Source: CAWJKP01 sp963843465
GTDB lineage: Bacteria; Planctomycetota; Planctomycetia; Pirellulales; Thermoguttaceae
Direction: 5' to 3'
Length of the DNA stretch: 64,000 nt
Assembly: GCA_963843465.1 (NCBI GenBank)
Contig: CAWJKP010000004.1
Coordinates: 372,001-436,000 of the forward strand
The notes beneath the pieces were generated by a model that was not told the origin of the DNA, did not search any database, and saw only the letters and a list, made by a program, of their open reading frames with translations. Made by a program: the position numbers and the translations under genes. Positions 16,679-24,667 of the stretch are shown piece after piece (positions within the stretch are counted from its first letter, which is position 1; each line of letters starts with the position of its first letter).

Positions 16679-17307
16679 CTGAACATGATCTACTGGCTAT
16701 TGCGCGACTCGTAATCTCCCTTGCCATCGGGGGTCTCGGCGCAGGGCAAGCCTATCAACTCATTGCACGCAACGACGAAGAGCTGGCGACGAAATCTGCC
16801 TTCTGGACGTTCGTCTTCATCGCCGGAGCGACCTTCGTCTTCTTCGACATCTTCATTCTCATCGCCGCCGTCTTCGGCCTGGTCATCGGCTTTACGGCCA
16901 TCCTTCCATGGCTCATTCGATTTTTCTACTCAGCAAAAGTGGAAATTGAACAGGAAATCAATATTGTTCGCGAGGGGCCGAAACTGCTCCTCACACACCA
17001 AAAGCAAGCACAGGAGGAACTCGATGAAGCTCGCAGGAACGGTGTTCCCGATTCCGTTATCCGGGAACAAGAACAATACCTCGCCCGTCACGGTCAATCT
17101 CGGCCTGGTCAACGGAAAGCCGCTGATTCTCGACGAACAGACGCTCGCCGCGCACTGCCTTCTTGTGGGACCAACGGGAATGGGCAAATCGAGGACTGCG
17201 GGGCTCATGGCGCATCAGTTGATTCTCCAGGGCGAAGGCGTGACGGAGATCGACCTCGACAGCCAGACGACGGACGATCAAATGGGCCATTTGACGGAGA
17301 ACCGTGA
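16675..17307 (+). CDS. Membrane protein with coiled-coil, possibly the lost N-terminus of the VirD4-like ATPase
   Basis: ATG at 16675 overlaps the preceding stop. Two or three transmembrane helices (LLAIARLVISLAIGGLGAG; FWTFVFIAGATFVFFDIFIL; FGLVIGFTAILPWLIRFFY) are followed by a charged helix (QKQAQEELDEARRNGVPDSV) that makes sense to about base 17095. The rest to 17307 overlaps the ATPase in another frame and looks unreal. VirD4-type coupling proteins carry N-terminal membrane helices, so this may be their N-terminus cut off by a frameshift. Alternatively it is a separate small protein with an over-long end. Confidence 0.55.
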   Translation: MTEHDLLAIARLVISLAIGGLGAGQAYQLIARNDEELATKSAFWTFVFIAGATFVFFDIFILIAAVFGLVIGFTAILPWLIRFFYSAKVEIEQEINIVREGPKLLLTHQKQAQEELDEARRNGVPDSVIREQEQYLARHGQSRPGQRKAADSRRTDARRALPSCGTNGNGQIEDCGAHGASVDSPGRRRDGDRPRQPDDGRSNGPFDGEP

Positions 17308-18943
17308 CCGCTTGTCGCCACTCCGCCAGTACGAAATCTACTACTACAAACCGACGGAAGAACAGGCAATGACCATCGATCCCTTCTACTCGACACTCAC
17401 TGGCAAAGCCTACGACTTCTGGCTTTCCATAATCGTATGGGAAATCGCACGCTGCATCGGCATGGCGCAAGGTGTGGATGATTATCGAGATCAACTAAGA
17501 CGGTCACGCGTGCTCTGTGCAGTTCTCTACATGGTCGGGGTCAACGACGCGGACGGGAGGCACTATGGCATGAGCCACCTGCTCGATGCCCTGGATTTTG
17601 GAAGCAAGGCGTGGGAAAGGATGTACATTCACGTCCGCGAATTCCTGCCGAAATACATAGCCAAGGATCTGTGGAAGATCCACACCATGTCGCTCAGCCG
17701 TCGGGAGTCACTGATCGAATCGACCATGAATATTGTTGTCGCCCTGTTTGCCGGCGATTCCCCCCTTCTTCGGCAAACCTTCAACCCGAACGGACAGCCA
17801 ATCGACTTTCTCCAAGTGGTCCGCAGAAAGGCGGTGTTTCTGGCTAGTCTCGATACGATGGCGGAAGAACAGGCGAGGGTGATCGTGTCGATCATTCTGC
17901 ACTTGACCCTTCTTGCCTGCTGGACGCTCAAGGTAAGGCGTTACCTTTTCTTGGAAGAGGCCGAGGCCATTCTCCGGGAGGATTTCAACAGGTTTCTGAA
18001 TCAAGCTCGCAAAAGAAATTGCCGTGGGTTCTTCTCCGTCCAGAGCATTTCCGGGTTGAAGAACCGTTTTGCAGATGTCCGCGAGAAGGCCCTGTCTCAG
18101 CCAGGAGTCATCATCAGTTTTCAGCAGAAGAATGCGCCGGATGAAATCGTGGACGTCTTCGCAACGCGCATGTTCGACTTCACGCCAAACATGAAGCCGA
18201 GCGTCATTCCGCTGGCGCCAGAACTTCGCGTGATTCCCGAGCATTCGATCTCGCGGGGCAAACAACGGCGATGGGGCAGTTCCGCAAGTGTAAGTGAAAC
18301 CGATGCGTTGGGGGGAAACCGCCAGGCTGGGATCAACGCGGGCAACACGGAAACCGATGGAACCGCGGCAAGTCTCGCGGACGGGCTCGCTTCGGGCACG
18401 GTGCGTGCGAACATGTTCAGTCACGAACCCGGGAAGTCCCCGCGACTCGCGTCGGACACGAATTCTTTCAATGACCAAACGAGTCGCGTTGCCACCCAAG
18501 GGACACACCACGCGCTCGCGCTTTCCTCCGGTCTCACGTTCAACGAAGGCGCGAACTGGGTGCATTCGCTTGCCCGTTTGTTCTCCCAGCAAATGGGCGG
18601 CGGGACAAGTGAACAGGCGTCGGTCGCGTTCAGGCACATGCTCTTCCCAAGGAACGAAGTCCTGTGGCTTCCGAACGGTCTGTTGATCCCTCCGGAGATA
18701 ACGAGAGCCTATTTCAAGTGGAGACTGACGCAGCTCGATAGGCAGGAAGTCCTCATTGCCATCGGAAACCAGCCGACGATGCAGTGCCGCATCCACGACT
18801 TTCCCGATCCATTCGACGGGCGCCCCCACTGGGGAGAGTACCAGACCCGCAAATTCATCGACGAATGCTGCCGGAAGCCATGTTTCTTTGTTCCGGAAGG
18901 AAGTGACAAATGGGTGCCCGCGAAGAAATCCCCTACCGCCTGA
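17024..18943 (+). CDS. VirD4/TraG-like coupling ATPase
   Basis: A 639-residue P-loop ATPase of the TraG/VirD4 (type IV coupling protein) or HerA-like group. Walker A is LLVGPTGMGKSRTAG near residue 50; Walker B is YLFLEEAEAIL; FFSVQSISGL fits the sensor strand. A 150-residue Ser/Thr/Asn/Gly-rich low-complexity insert (about residues 410-560) precedes a globular C-terminus. Such ATPases bring DNA to a secretion channel in conjugation (family knowledge). AGGAGG lies six bases before ATG 17024. The gene overlaps the upstream membrane gene and, by 34 bases, the downstream replication-relaxation gene, so it is the centre of a tight operon. Confidence 0.75.
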   Translation: MKLAGTVFPIPLSGNKNNTSPVTVNLGLVNGKPLILDEQTLAAHCLLVGPTGMGKSRTAGLMAHQLILQGEGVTEIDLDSQTTDDQMGHLTENRDRLSPLRQYEIYYYKPTEEQAMTIDPFYSTLTGKAYDFWLSIIVWEIARCIGMAQGVDDYRDQLRRSRVLCAVLYMVGVNDADGRHYGMSHLLDALDFGSKAWERMYIHVREFLPKYIAKDLWKIHTMSLSRRESLIESTMNIVVALFAGDSPLLRQTFNPNGQPIDFLQVVRRKAVFLASLDTMAEEQARVIVSIILHLTLLACWTLKVRRYLFLEEAEAILREDFNRFLNQARKRNCRGFFSVQSISGLKNRFADVREKALSQPGVIISFQQKNAPDEIVDVFATRMFDFTPNMKPSVIPLAPELRVIPEHSISRGKQRRWGSSASVSETDALGGNRQAGINAGNTETDGTAASLADGLASGTVRANMFSHEPGKSPRLASDTNSFNDQTSRVATQGTHHALALSSGLTFNEGANWVHSLARLFSQQMGGGTSEQASVAFRHMLFPRNEVLWLPNGLLIPPEITRAYFKWRLTQLDRQEVLIAIGNQPTMQCRIHDFPDPFDGRPHWGEYQTRKFIDECCRKPCFFVPEGSDKWVPAKKSPTA

Positions 18944-19507
18944 GAACGCACCGGACTGCGAATATGCTCCTGGATCTCGCTCCGTCCAAGAAGATGCTCT
19001 ATCGCTACCTCGCCGAGTTGCGGGAACAGAACAGGGCATTCGTCGTCGGGCGAACGCGCGCTGCGAACGGCAGACCGCAGAGACGTCTTACTCAATCGGA
19101 AAGACAAAGGAGACAACATCGAACACAACCTGACTGTTACCCGGTTGCTCGATGCCTTCGGGATGCCGTTTCGCGTTGGTCCTGAAGTGGATCAACGCCT
19201 CCTGCCCGATGCGGAAATCGGCCAACTGTGTATCGAAGTCGATCTCGGCACGATGGACGGAAACCGCATGGAGGCCAAATGCGTGCGCTACGTGGACGCG
19301 GAACGCCCCGTCGTCGCCGTGACGACGAGTGAGAATCGCGTGGAGACCCTCCGGGAACACGGCAGCCTTCTCGAAGGCTGGCTCCTCTGTACTACCCTGG
19401 CCGAGGCCCTGAAGAAAGGGCAGGCGACAAACTGGAAAAACAAGGTCTACGCACTGGAAGAAGTGTTGAAACAGTATGGATCGTTCCACGAGGGTTCGAC
19501 CACCTAA
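18910..19507 (+). pseudogene. Replication-relaxation-like protein, one frameshift near 19080
   Basis: ATG at 18910 overlaps the ATPase 3' end. The frame reads a winged-helix-like N-terminus (NMLLDLAPSKKMLYRYLAEL, then FVVGRTRAANGRPQRR). It must shift near 19080 to VLLNRKDKGDNIEHNLTVTR and on to RLLPDAEIGQLCIEVDLGTM and the stop at 19507. Order (winged helix, then H-N-L-T-V, then acidic D/E strands) fits the replication-relaxation family (PF13814) usually found beside TraG-type ATPases on plasmids and ICEs. Reassembled length about 198 residues. Family assignment is by pattern. Confidence 0.55.
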
Positions 19508-19566
19508 CCACTGGCGGCAATGGGACTTGGATTGTTCCACCCGCCCCGACTCATAGGAGAGTGCCA

Positions 19567-19791
19567 ATGCCAGAAAGCAATGACTACCAGGAAGACCTGG
19601 AAAAACGCCTGACGCATCTTGAGATATTCGCGTGCGTGACAGGCATCGTGCTCTACGGCGCAACCTTTCTGTGCTACTGGAATGGGGAGCAGCAGAGTAT
19701 GGGCGCAACATCCCTAGGCGCCATAACGCTCGGATATATGTACTTCTTCATCCGTATTCAGAGTGGGCCGTTTCTGAACAAATACTTTTGA
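19567..19791 (+). CDS. Small two-helix membrane protein
   Basis: A 74-residue protein with a charged N-terminus (NDYQEDLEKRLTHLE) and two membrane helices (FACVTGIVLYGATFLCYW; TSLGAITLGYMYFFIRI). ATG at 19567 is eight bases from GGAG; GTG at 19561 would be too close. No family recognised. Confidence 0.55.
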   Translation: MPESNDYQEDLEKRLTHLEIFACVTGIVLYGATFLCYWNGEQQSMGATSLGAITLGYMYFFIRIQSGPFLNKYF

Positions 19792-19869
19792 GTTCGGCCA
19801 TAACCCATGCACTGTCATTCCTCACATCATGCTCAGGGGCATGAAGTGTTGCAGGCGGTGCGTGGCGGC

Positions 19870-19890
19870 ACCTCCGGTTCGGAGGTTTTA
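19870..19890 (+). terminator. Candidate rho-independent terminator
   Basis: ACCTCC/GGAGGT around the loop GGTTC, followed by TTTATACG, 80 bases after a stop codon. Confidence 0.5.
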
Positions 19891-19910
19891 TACGTTTTCC
19901 TCCCACAATC

Positions 19911-20090
19911 ATGATCTACACAATCAAGCTCACCTACTGTTTCAAGGTGCAAGCGGACAATCGCACAGAAGCCTACCACAAGGCAGTCCAGGCAATGCGC
20001 GAAGAACCCGGTTGTTTCATTTCAAGCGTAATGGAGGGGGAGTTCGTCAAACAACGATCTCTCTTGAGCAGGCTTGTGTTCGGATGGTAG
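19911..20090 (+). CDS. Very small unknown protein (59 residues)
   Basis: ATG ATC TAC ... TAG reads MIYTIKLTYCFKVQADNRTE, then AYHKAVQAMREEPGCFIS and a basic end. The pattern of alternating strand and helix (IKLTYCFKV; TEAYHKAVQAM) resembles small ferredoxin-fold proteins of mobile elements. No ribosome-binding site is obvious, and the hairpin at 19870 lies just before it. Confidence 0.5.
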   Translation: MIYTIKLTYCFKVQADNRTEAYHKAVQAMREEPGCFISSVMEGEFVKQRSLLSRLVFGW

Positions 20091-20099
20091 CGGCGAGGT

Positions 20100-20121
20100 G
20101 GGGAATGCCCTGACATTCCCC
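20100..20121. terminator. Hairpin after the 59-residue gene
   Basis: GGGGAATG (20100-20107) pairs with CATTCCCC (20114-20121) around CCCTGA, ten bases after a stop codon. No T-run follows on the plus strand, so termination is uncertain. Confidence 0.35.
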
Positions 20122-20241
20122 AAAACCTTATTCCACGTTTCAGGAGAAACATCCTGTCTCAGGTTCAAACCAGTGTCTCGATTCGGACGCACCGGAAGTG
20201 TCCTGCGGTGTTTGAAGCTAAGCGACTTCATCGGGCATATC

Positions 20242-20979
20242 ATGTGTAACGTGATCGAACTTCCAAAAGGTACCGTCATCGTCCCGCTCATGCCGGGCGA
20301 AAAACGACCCCTTGAAGGCCGGAGAGTCGAGGACATACAGACCGATGATCCGAGCGAAATCAAACGCTTGCGGGAACGAGGTTTCGGCCTCGGCCTCCGG
20401 CTCTACGAGAGCAATCTTTCTGCTTGGGGTATTGACGACAAGGACCAAGCCCGCTTGTGGTGGGCCGCTCACTGTAAGGAGGGAATCCTACAATGCGCGT
20501 CGGAGACAAAACGTGGAATTCATGTGCTTTTCGGTGGGCACACGCGAACACGGAGATTCGAACACGGAGATGTGAAGGGGAATGGCCATATCGTGATACC
20601 GGACACGGTTATAGACGACTGGCATTACCGATGGATTTATGCGCTGAAGACGCTCGACCTCCCTCCGTTCCCCGAGCACCTCTTTCCGGAGAAGCACGAG
20701 GAACCGAAGAAGGCCGCAATCGAGATGGATTCCTTTCGCCGAATCATCCGTGCAAAGGCATACGGCGTGAAGGTGAAGTGCATTTACAGGAACGAACCGA
20801 GTAAGACGCTCTTCCGATTTGTGTGCTGGATGAAAGCACTCGGCCTGTCTCCTACGGAGGTTTTCGCCGTGTTGCTCGACTGGAATAAGACGAACTGCTT
20901 TCGCGAAGACGGCGTAACGCCGTATCCGTGGAGCGAACGTGAACTGAAACATAAGATCGACGACGTTTTCAAGCTCTAA
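20242..20979 (+). CDS. Prim-Pol-like primase/replication protein of the mobile element
   Basis: A 245-residue protein. The N-terminal 130 residues follow the pattern of bifunctional primase/polymerase N-terminal domains: KGTVIVPLMPGEKRPLEG (substrate-like GxKxP), FGLGLRLYES, an acidic strand AWGIDDKDQ, and TKRGIHVLFGG. The C-terminal 90 residues (KTLFRFVCWMKALGLSP, then ELKHKIDDVFKL) resemble the helical tail after primase domains. The start is uncertain: ATG at 20242 lacks a good ribosome-binding site and the frame is open upstream to 20074. Role in element replication is inferred from pattern and position. Confidence 0.5.
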   Translation: MCNVIELPKGTVIVPLMPGEKRPLEGRRVEDIQTDDPSEIKRLRERGFGLGLRLYESNLSAWGIDDKDQARLWWAAHCKEGILQCASETKRGIHVLFGGHTRTRRFEHGDVKGNGHIVIPDTVIDDWHYRWIYALKTLDLPPFPEHLFPEKHEEPKKAAIEMDSFRRIIRAKAYGVKVKCIYRNEPSKTLFRFVCWMKALGLSPTEVFAVLLDWNKTNCFREDGVTPYPWSERELKHKIDDVFKL

Positions 20980-20996
20980 CCCACAGGAGAGACGCA

Positions 20997-21233
20997 ATGA
21001 ACGTAGAAGCGAAGGCACTCAACGCGGCGAACAAAGCCAGCCGCACGAAGATCAGGACGTTTCGGGCCTACATCAAGGTGATGGAGCAGTTCTTCGGGGA
21101 CGAGGATCGCCCCGAGGTGCAGAAGGCCCATCAAGAGTTCAGGGAAGCTGAGGTTGTGTATCTGGCCGCCATGAAGGAGTTGAGTCAGGTGACGCAGAGC
21201 AACCGCAAGACGACCTGCAGAGAAGAGCCCTGA
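20997..21233 (+). CDS. Small helical protein of the element
   Basis: A 78-residue charged helical protein (ALNAANKASRTKIRTFRAYI; EVQKAHQEFREAEVVYLAAM) likely to form coiled coil. CAGGAGAGACGCA before ATG 20997 is a good ribosome-binding site, and it follows the primase-like gene by 17 bases, so it is in the same operon. Function unknown. Confidence 0.6.
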   Translation: MNVEAKALNAANKASRTKIRTFRAYIKVMEQFFGDEDRPEVQKAHQEFREAEVVYLAAMKELSQVTQSNRKTTCREEP

Positions 21234-21283
21234 ACGGAAGGAGGATCGCATGGGGCACGGATGCCCTTTTCTAAGGTGCAACC

Positions 21284-21556
21284 ATGCAAGAGATCATCGA
21301 ACGATTGGAACGCATCGAAACACAACTGGCCGCCCTCATCGGGCAACGCCAGGTACAGGAATGGTACGACACCGCCACGGCCGCCGAGATTCTCGGGAAA
21401 TCGGCCTACAGCGTCCGGGAGTGGTGCCGCCTGGGAAGGGTCCGAGCGGAGAAACGCACCTGCGGACGCGGGACCGCGAAGGAGTGGATGATCTCCCACG
21501 AGGAATTGATGCGCATCAAGTCGAAGGGGCTGCTGCCCCAAACACTGCCTCGATAG
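21284..21556 (+). CDS. Excisionase/MerR-type helix-turn-helix protein
   Basis: A 90-residue protein: an N-terminal helix (IIERLERIETQLAALIGQRQ) precedes a small winged helix-turn-helix (YDTATAAEILGKSAYSVREW, CRLGRVRAEKRT, WMISHEELMRI), the layout of HTH_17 excisionases. Such proteins bend DNA at att sites and set the direction of integrase action (family knowledge). It converges with and overlaps the 3' end of the integrase gene by 41 bases, the usual int-xis neighbourhood. Confidence 0.75.
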   Translation: MQEIIERLERIETQLAALIGQRQVQEWYDTATAAEILGKSAYSVREWCRLGRVRAEKRTCGRGTAKEWMISHEELMRIKSKGLLPQTLPR

Positions 21557-22769
21557 CGGCCTTCCGGGCTGAGGGGAACAAGTGCGTGTACCGCTTCCGC
21601 ATTTCTTCCGTAGTATGCCCCACGAACGAGTCGATGATCCGTTGGTCGATCCCCTTCTGGGCGCAGTTCGAGATGAAACTGTGCCTCAGCACGTGCCAGC
21701 CCCGCAGCTTGTCCCACTTGGAATTCGCCAGGACCCGCTTCAGATAATCATGCGCCTCGTCTCTGGTGATCGGCTGCGCCGACGTGCGCTTCGCCTTGGA
21801 GTGGGCAACTTTGGGCATGGCGAACGTATACGGACCGCCCGGATGGACCTTGAACCATTCCCGCATGACATCCTTCAGGACCGGCGAGAGCGACACGCGG
21901 CGGACCGTGTGCTGCGTCTTCGACCGCTTTCGCTCCCGGATGACGACGGACTCGTCATCGAAGTCGGCCAGACGGGACCGGATCAACTCGGAACGCCGGG
22001 CGCCCGTGTGGGCGGCCATGACGACCATCGGGTAGAGGAAGGGTTGCTGCCCTTTCTCCTTCACGTGCTTCAGCAGTTCCTCCGTTTCCTTGAGGTTCAG
22101 AAACAGGCACTCCCAGAGAATGTCCTGTTCCTTCTCCGTGAGTTTTCCCCGCTCGATTTGCTTCTCGATTTCCTCCCAGGTCTGGAACGGCGGCTTCTCC
22201 GACCCCTTCGGATACTTCAGGCCCTTGTTCGGGAACGGCCCGACGAACCCCGCTGCCGTCGCCCAGGTCCAGACCCCGCTCAGGGTGGTAAGTTCCTTGC
22301 GGATCGTGACCGGGCTGATCGCCGTGCCCCGGTTGTTCTTCTGCGTCCGCCGGCGATTGATGTAGTCCTGCAGGCCGTCGCGGGTCAGGGCCCGGACGTC
22401 CAGGTCCTCGCCGAGAATCCGCTTCAGGTGCTTCGTGTGAATCCGGATCGTGTAGAGGGTGCTCGCCTCGACGGCGCCGCCCGAGACGGCCTTCTCGTAG
22501 CGGTCGATGAGGTCCTTGAGCGTCAGGGATTGAGGGATCTCGATCGGCTTCGTAACCTTCCCGTCCGAGAGGAGGAAATCCGGCACGTCGGCCCCGGCTG
22601 GGATCGTGAGAATCCCCCGCTCGACGAGACGAATGTTCTCCTCGATCCGCCGCCGGGCACTCTCCGCCTGGTCTTCGCTGTCCGTCTTCAGCGACCGCTT
22701 GAACTTCCTATTTCCCAGGCGGAAACACACGTGGTACGCGTCGGATCGGTCTTTCTGTATCCAAGCCAT
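21516..22769 (-). CDS. int: Tyrosine integrase of the island
   Basis: A full-length 417-residue integrase. N-terminal AP2-like arm-binding region (residues 1-60), core-binding domain (LTLKDLIDRYEKAVSGGAVE), and catalytic domain with Arg in AHTGARRSELIRSR, His-x-x-Arg in GWHVLRHSFISN, and His/Tyr in FVGHTTEEMRKRYTHLF. The gene starts 155 bases from the tRNA-Leu 3' half, pointing inward, the normal place for an integrase at an island end. A C-terminal relative of this protein lies at 23106. Confidence 0.93.
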   Translation of the reverse strand: MAWIQKDRSDAYHVCFRLGNRKFKRSLKTDSEDQAESARRRIEENIRLVERGILTIPAGADVPDFLLSDGKVTKPIEIPQSLTLKDLIDRYEKAVSGGAVEASTLYTIRIHTKHLKRILGEDLDVRALTRDGLQDYINRRRTQKNNRGTAISPVTIRKELTTLSGVWTWATAAGFVGPFPNKGLKYPKGSEKPPFQTWEEIEKQIERGKLTEKEQDILWECLFLNLKETEELLKHVKEKGQQPFLYPMVVMAAHTGARRSELIRSRLADFDDESVVIRERKRSKTQHTVRRVSLSPVLKDVMREWFKVHPGGPYTFAMPKVAHSKAKRTSAQPITRDEAHDYLKRVLANSKWDKLRGWHVLRHSFISNCAQKGIDQRIIDSFVGHTTEEMRKRYTHLFPSARKAAIEAVFGAAAPST

Positions 22770-22923
22770 CGTCCGTATCCTAGTAGCAGAGTAGTGGCAG
22801 AACGGGACATGTAGGCTCCCTGTGATTGTAGTGCTGATGCCACGCGATTTCCACCTAAGGACCGTGATTCCAGAGGGTTACATGCAGTTGCCACGCAACT
22901 GCCATCCAGGCCCAATCGCTTCC

Positions 22924-22982
22924 GCTAGGTTCAGGACCTAGTCCCTGTAACGGGGGTGCAGGTTCAAGTCCTGTCTTCGGCA
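22924..22982 (+). other. tRNA-Leu(CAG) 3'-half copy: attachment site of the island (attR)
   Basis: The anticodon arm CTAGG-TTCAGGA-CCTAG (anticodon CAG), the long variable arm typical of leucine tRNA, the T arm GCAGG-TTCAAGT-CCTGT and the acceptor strand CTTCGGC plus A are present. The matching 5' half (expected acceptor GCCGAAG and D arm) is absent upstream. A 3'-half copy next to an inward-facing integrase marks the crossover site of a tRNA-integrated element. The intact tRNA should lie at the other end, left of the window. Confidence 0.8.
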
Positions 22983-23003
22983 CATTGTAAGTTGTTGCGA
23001 AAT

Positions 23004-23037
23004 AAGGGCTTGCGGAAACATCCGTAAGCCCTTTTTC
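23004..23037 (+). terminator. Rho-independent terminator of the tRNA locus
   Basis: AAGGGCTTGCGGA (23004-23016) pairs with TCCGTAAGCCCTT (23021-23033) with one G-T pair, four-base loop, then a T-run. It belongs to the original tRNA transcription unit and shows that the chromosome lies to the right. Confidence 0.8.
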
Positions 23038-23065
23038 GTTGCGCTTCAAGGAGTTACTTGCCATG

Positions 23066-23106
23066 ATGGTCCAAATATGGTCCACTTGTTGGTAGGCGTT
23101 GCTCCG
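23066..23106 (+). repeat. 21-bp repeat plus 12-bp segment shared with 63.2 kb (left copy)
   Basis: ATGGTCCAAATATGGTCC plus ACT at 23066-23086 is identical to 63203-63223. GGCGTTGCTCCG at 23095-23106 is the exact reverse complement of 63234-63245. The left copy abuts the truncation point of an integrase fragment. Confidence 0.6.
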
Positions 23107-23501
23107 TGAAACGCCGATGGCTCAAGGAGATCATGGCCGAGTGGCTGAACCAGCACCCTGGGGGCCGCTACACGATCTCCGTCCCGCCCGGGATGATTCG
23201 CTCCAAGTGCAAGGCCGAGACGCCCCAGCCGCTAACGCTCAGCCAAGCCCGTAGCCATTTCGAGCAAACGCTGGACAACAGTAAGTGGAAAGTCGTCCGG
23301 GGCTTCCATACTCTCCGCCACTCGTTTGCAAGCAACCTGGCTCGCAAAGGCGTGCATCAGTCGATCATCGACCGCTGGCTCGGGCACCAAACCGAGGAGG
23401 TGACGCGAAGGTATCGGCACCTGTTCCCCGAAGAGCAGAGGCAGGCGATGGACGCTATGAGCAAGGCTATCAAAATCGGGCACTTACTCTCCAGCACATA
23501 G
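23106..23501 (+). pseudogene. C-terminal remnant of a second tyrosine integrase
   Basis: About 131 residues that align by eye with the C-terminus of the 21516 integrase: EIMAEWLNQHPGGRYT against DVMREWFKVHPGGPYT, GFHTLRHSFASNLARKG, and WLGHQTEEVTRRYRHLFP. His-Arg-His-Tyr are kept, but the first catalytic Arg and the whole DNA-binding half are missing, so it cannot recombine DNA alone. It lies just outside the island, suggesting an older element once used the same tRNA site. Confidence 0.8.
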
Positions 23502-23694
23502 GGGACGATGCTCACGAGGACCCCATACAAACGGCCCCTGCAAACGCTTGCCACATGGTAACTAAGTACCGATTCCGCGACTCGATCGGCGTCTGCTGCA
23601 AGTGAAGCATCCGGCTTTCCGCTGCCGTAGGTCGGGTCACGGTTGCAACTACCGATTCAGGGTACCCCATGTGAGTCGGGGATCAGTCGTGCGA

Positions 23695-24402
23695 TTACTT
23701 GATGGGCTTCTGGTTCGCCGTCGCCACGCTGGCACGGGCAGCAGCGTGGGCTTCGGCGAGCAAGACAAACCGCCATGATCGCGGCACAACCGGAAGCAAA
23801 AGGAGGCGAACAGGTCGGTGCCGTTCAGATCCATGGGGTTCGGCGGGGCCGCACCACGCCGGAGCGTGTTCTCCCAGGTGAGCGACCGGTCGGCGACGTA
23901 CCGGTCCACAAGCCCTTCTACCTCCCGGCGGAACTCCACGCCGCTGCGACCGCGAAACGGCCCGAGCTTCACACCAGCGGCATCGAGGGCCGGGAACCGC
24001 ATGAAGACCGCGTAACCGGTGACGACCGAACCGGCGTCCGCTCCCTCCTTGTAGGCCAGTTGCGGCGAATAGAACCAGAAGTTGCGGCCGAACTCGTAGG
24101 GCAACGCCTGGTCGTACTCGTTGTGTTTGGCGACGCCGTCGTAGAGTTCCCGGAAGTATTCAGGCATCAGCTCGATTCCCGTGGCCCCCAAGTTGCCGCA
24201 TCCCGCCCCGCAGGTCTTCTCGGACGGTAAGAAAGGCAACATGACGGCCCAGCCAGGCGAACCGCTGGAGTTGCTCGGCCTCGAAGCTGCTGTAGTCCAT
24301 TTTCGCCGGCCTCAGCGGCAGCGACTCGTCGCCTGCCCATGTTCTGGCCACGGGAATGCAAGCTAACGCACACACCACCAGCCCAACCCACATTCTCCCC
24401 AT
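23695..24402 (-). pseudogene. Decayed secreted protein gene, two frameshifts
   Basis: ATG at 24402 opens a signal peptide (WVGLVVCALACIPVARTWAG) and a mature start DESLPLRPAKMDYSSFEAEQ. Near 24205 the frame changes to IELMPEYFRELYDGVAKHNE and GRNFWFYSPQLAYKEGADA, running through VTGYAVFMRFPALDAAGVKL. Near 23780 it changes again to AEAHAAARASVATANQKPIK and a stop at 23695. Reassembled it is a secreted protein of about 235 residues with no function I recognise. It is divergent from the fucosidase gene. Confidence 0.55.
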
Positions 24403-24667
24403 TACGTGTTCCCTTTCATCGGCGTGCAGTTCGAGGGCCCCCCGCTGCAACCCGCGAGATGCCGTTGGCGGCATAAGGCAGGGGTCAGTATATCGCGGTC
24501 TCAAGGGCCCTTCCATTCTCGGAGTGGGATTTCGTCGGCTTGCGGATTAGAATGGCGGCGGTCTATAGCGATCGAGCTGGGCATTGCGAGCGGCTTGCCA
24601 GGCAGTGAGAATAGGGTGCGTCGTGCTCCGGTGACGTTGGGCTCAATCCTGATGGAGGGAAACTCCC

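Noticed and set aside
21582..22814. Long plus-strand open frame opposite the integrase
   Set aside because: Antisense of the integrase; Leu/Asp/Arg-rich shadow composition.
22924..22982. A functional tRNA-Leu gene
   Set aside because: The 5' acceptor strand and D arm are absent, so it cannot fold as a full tRNA.
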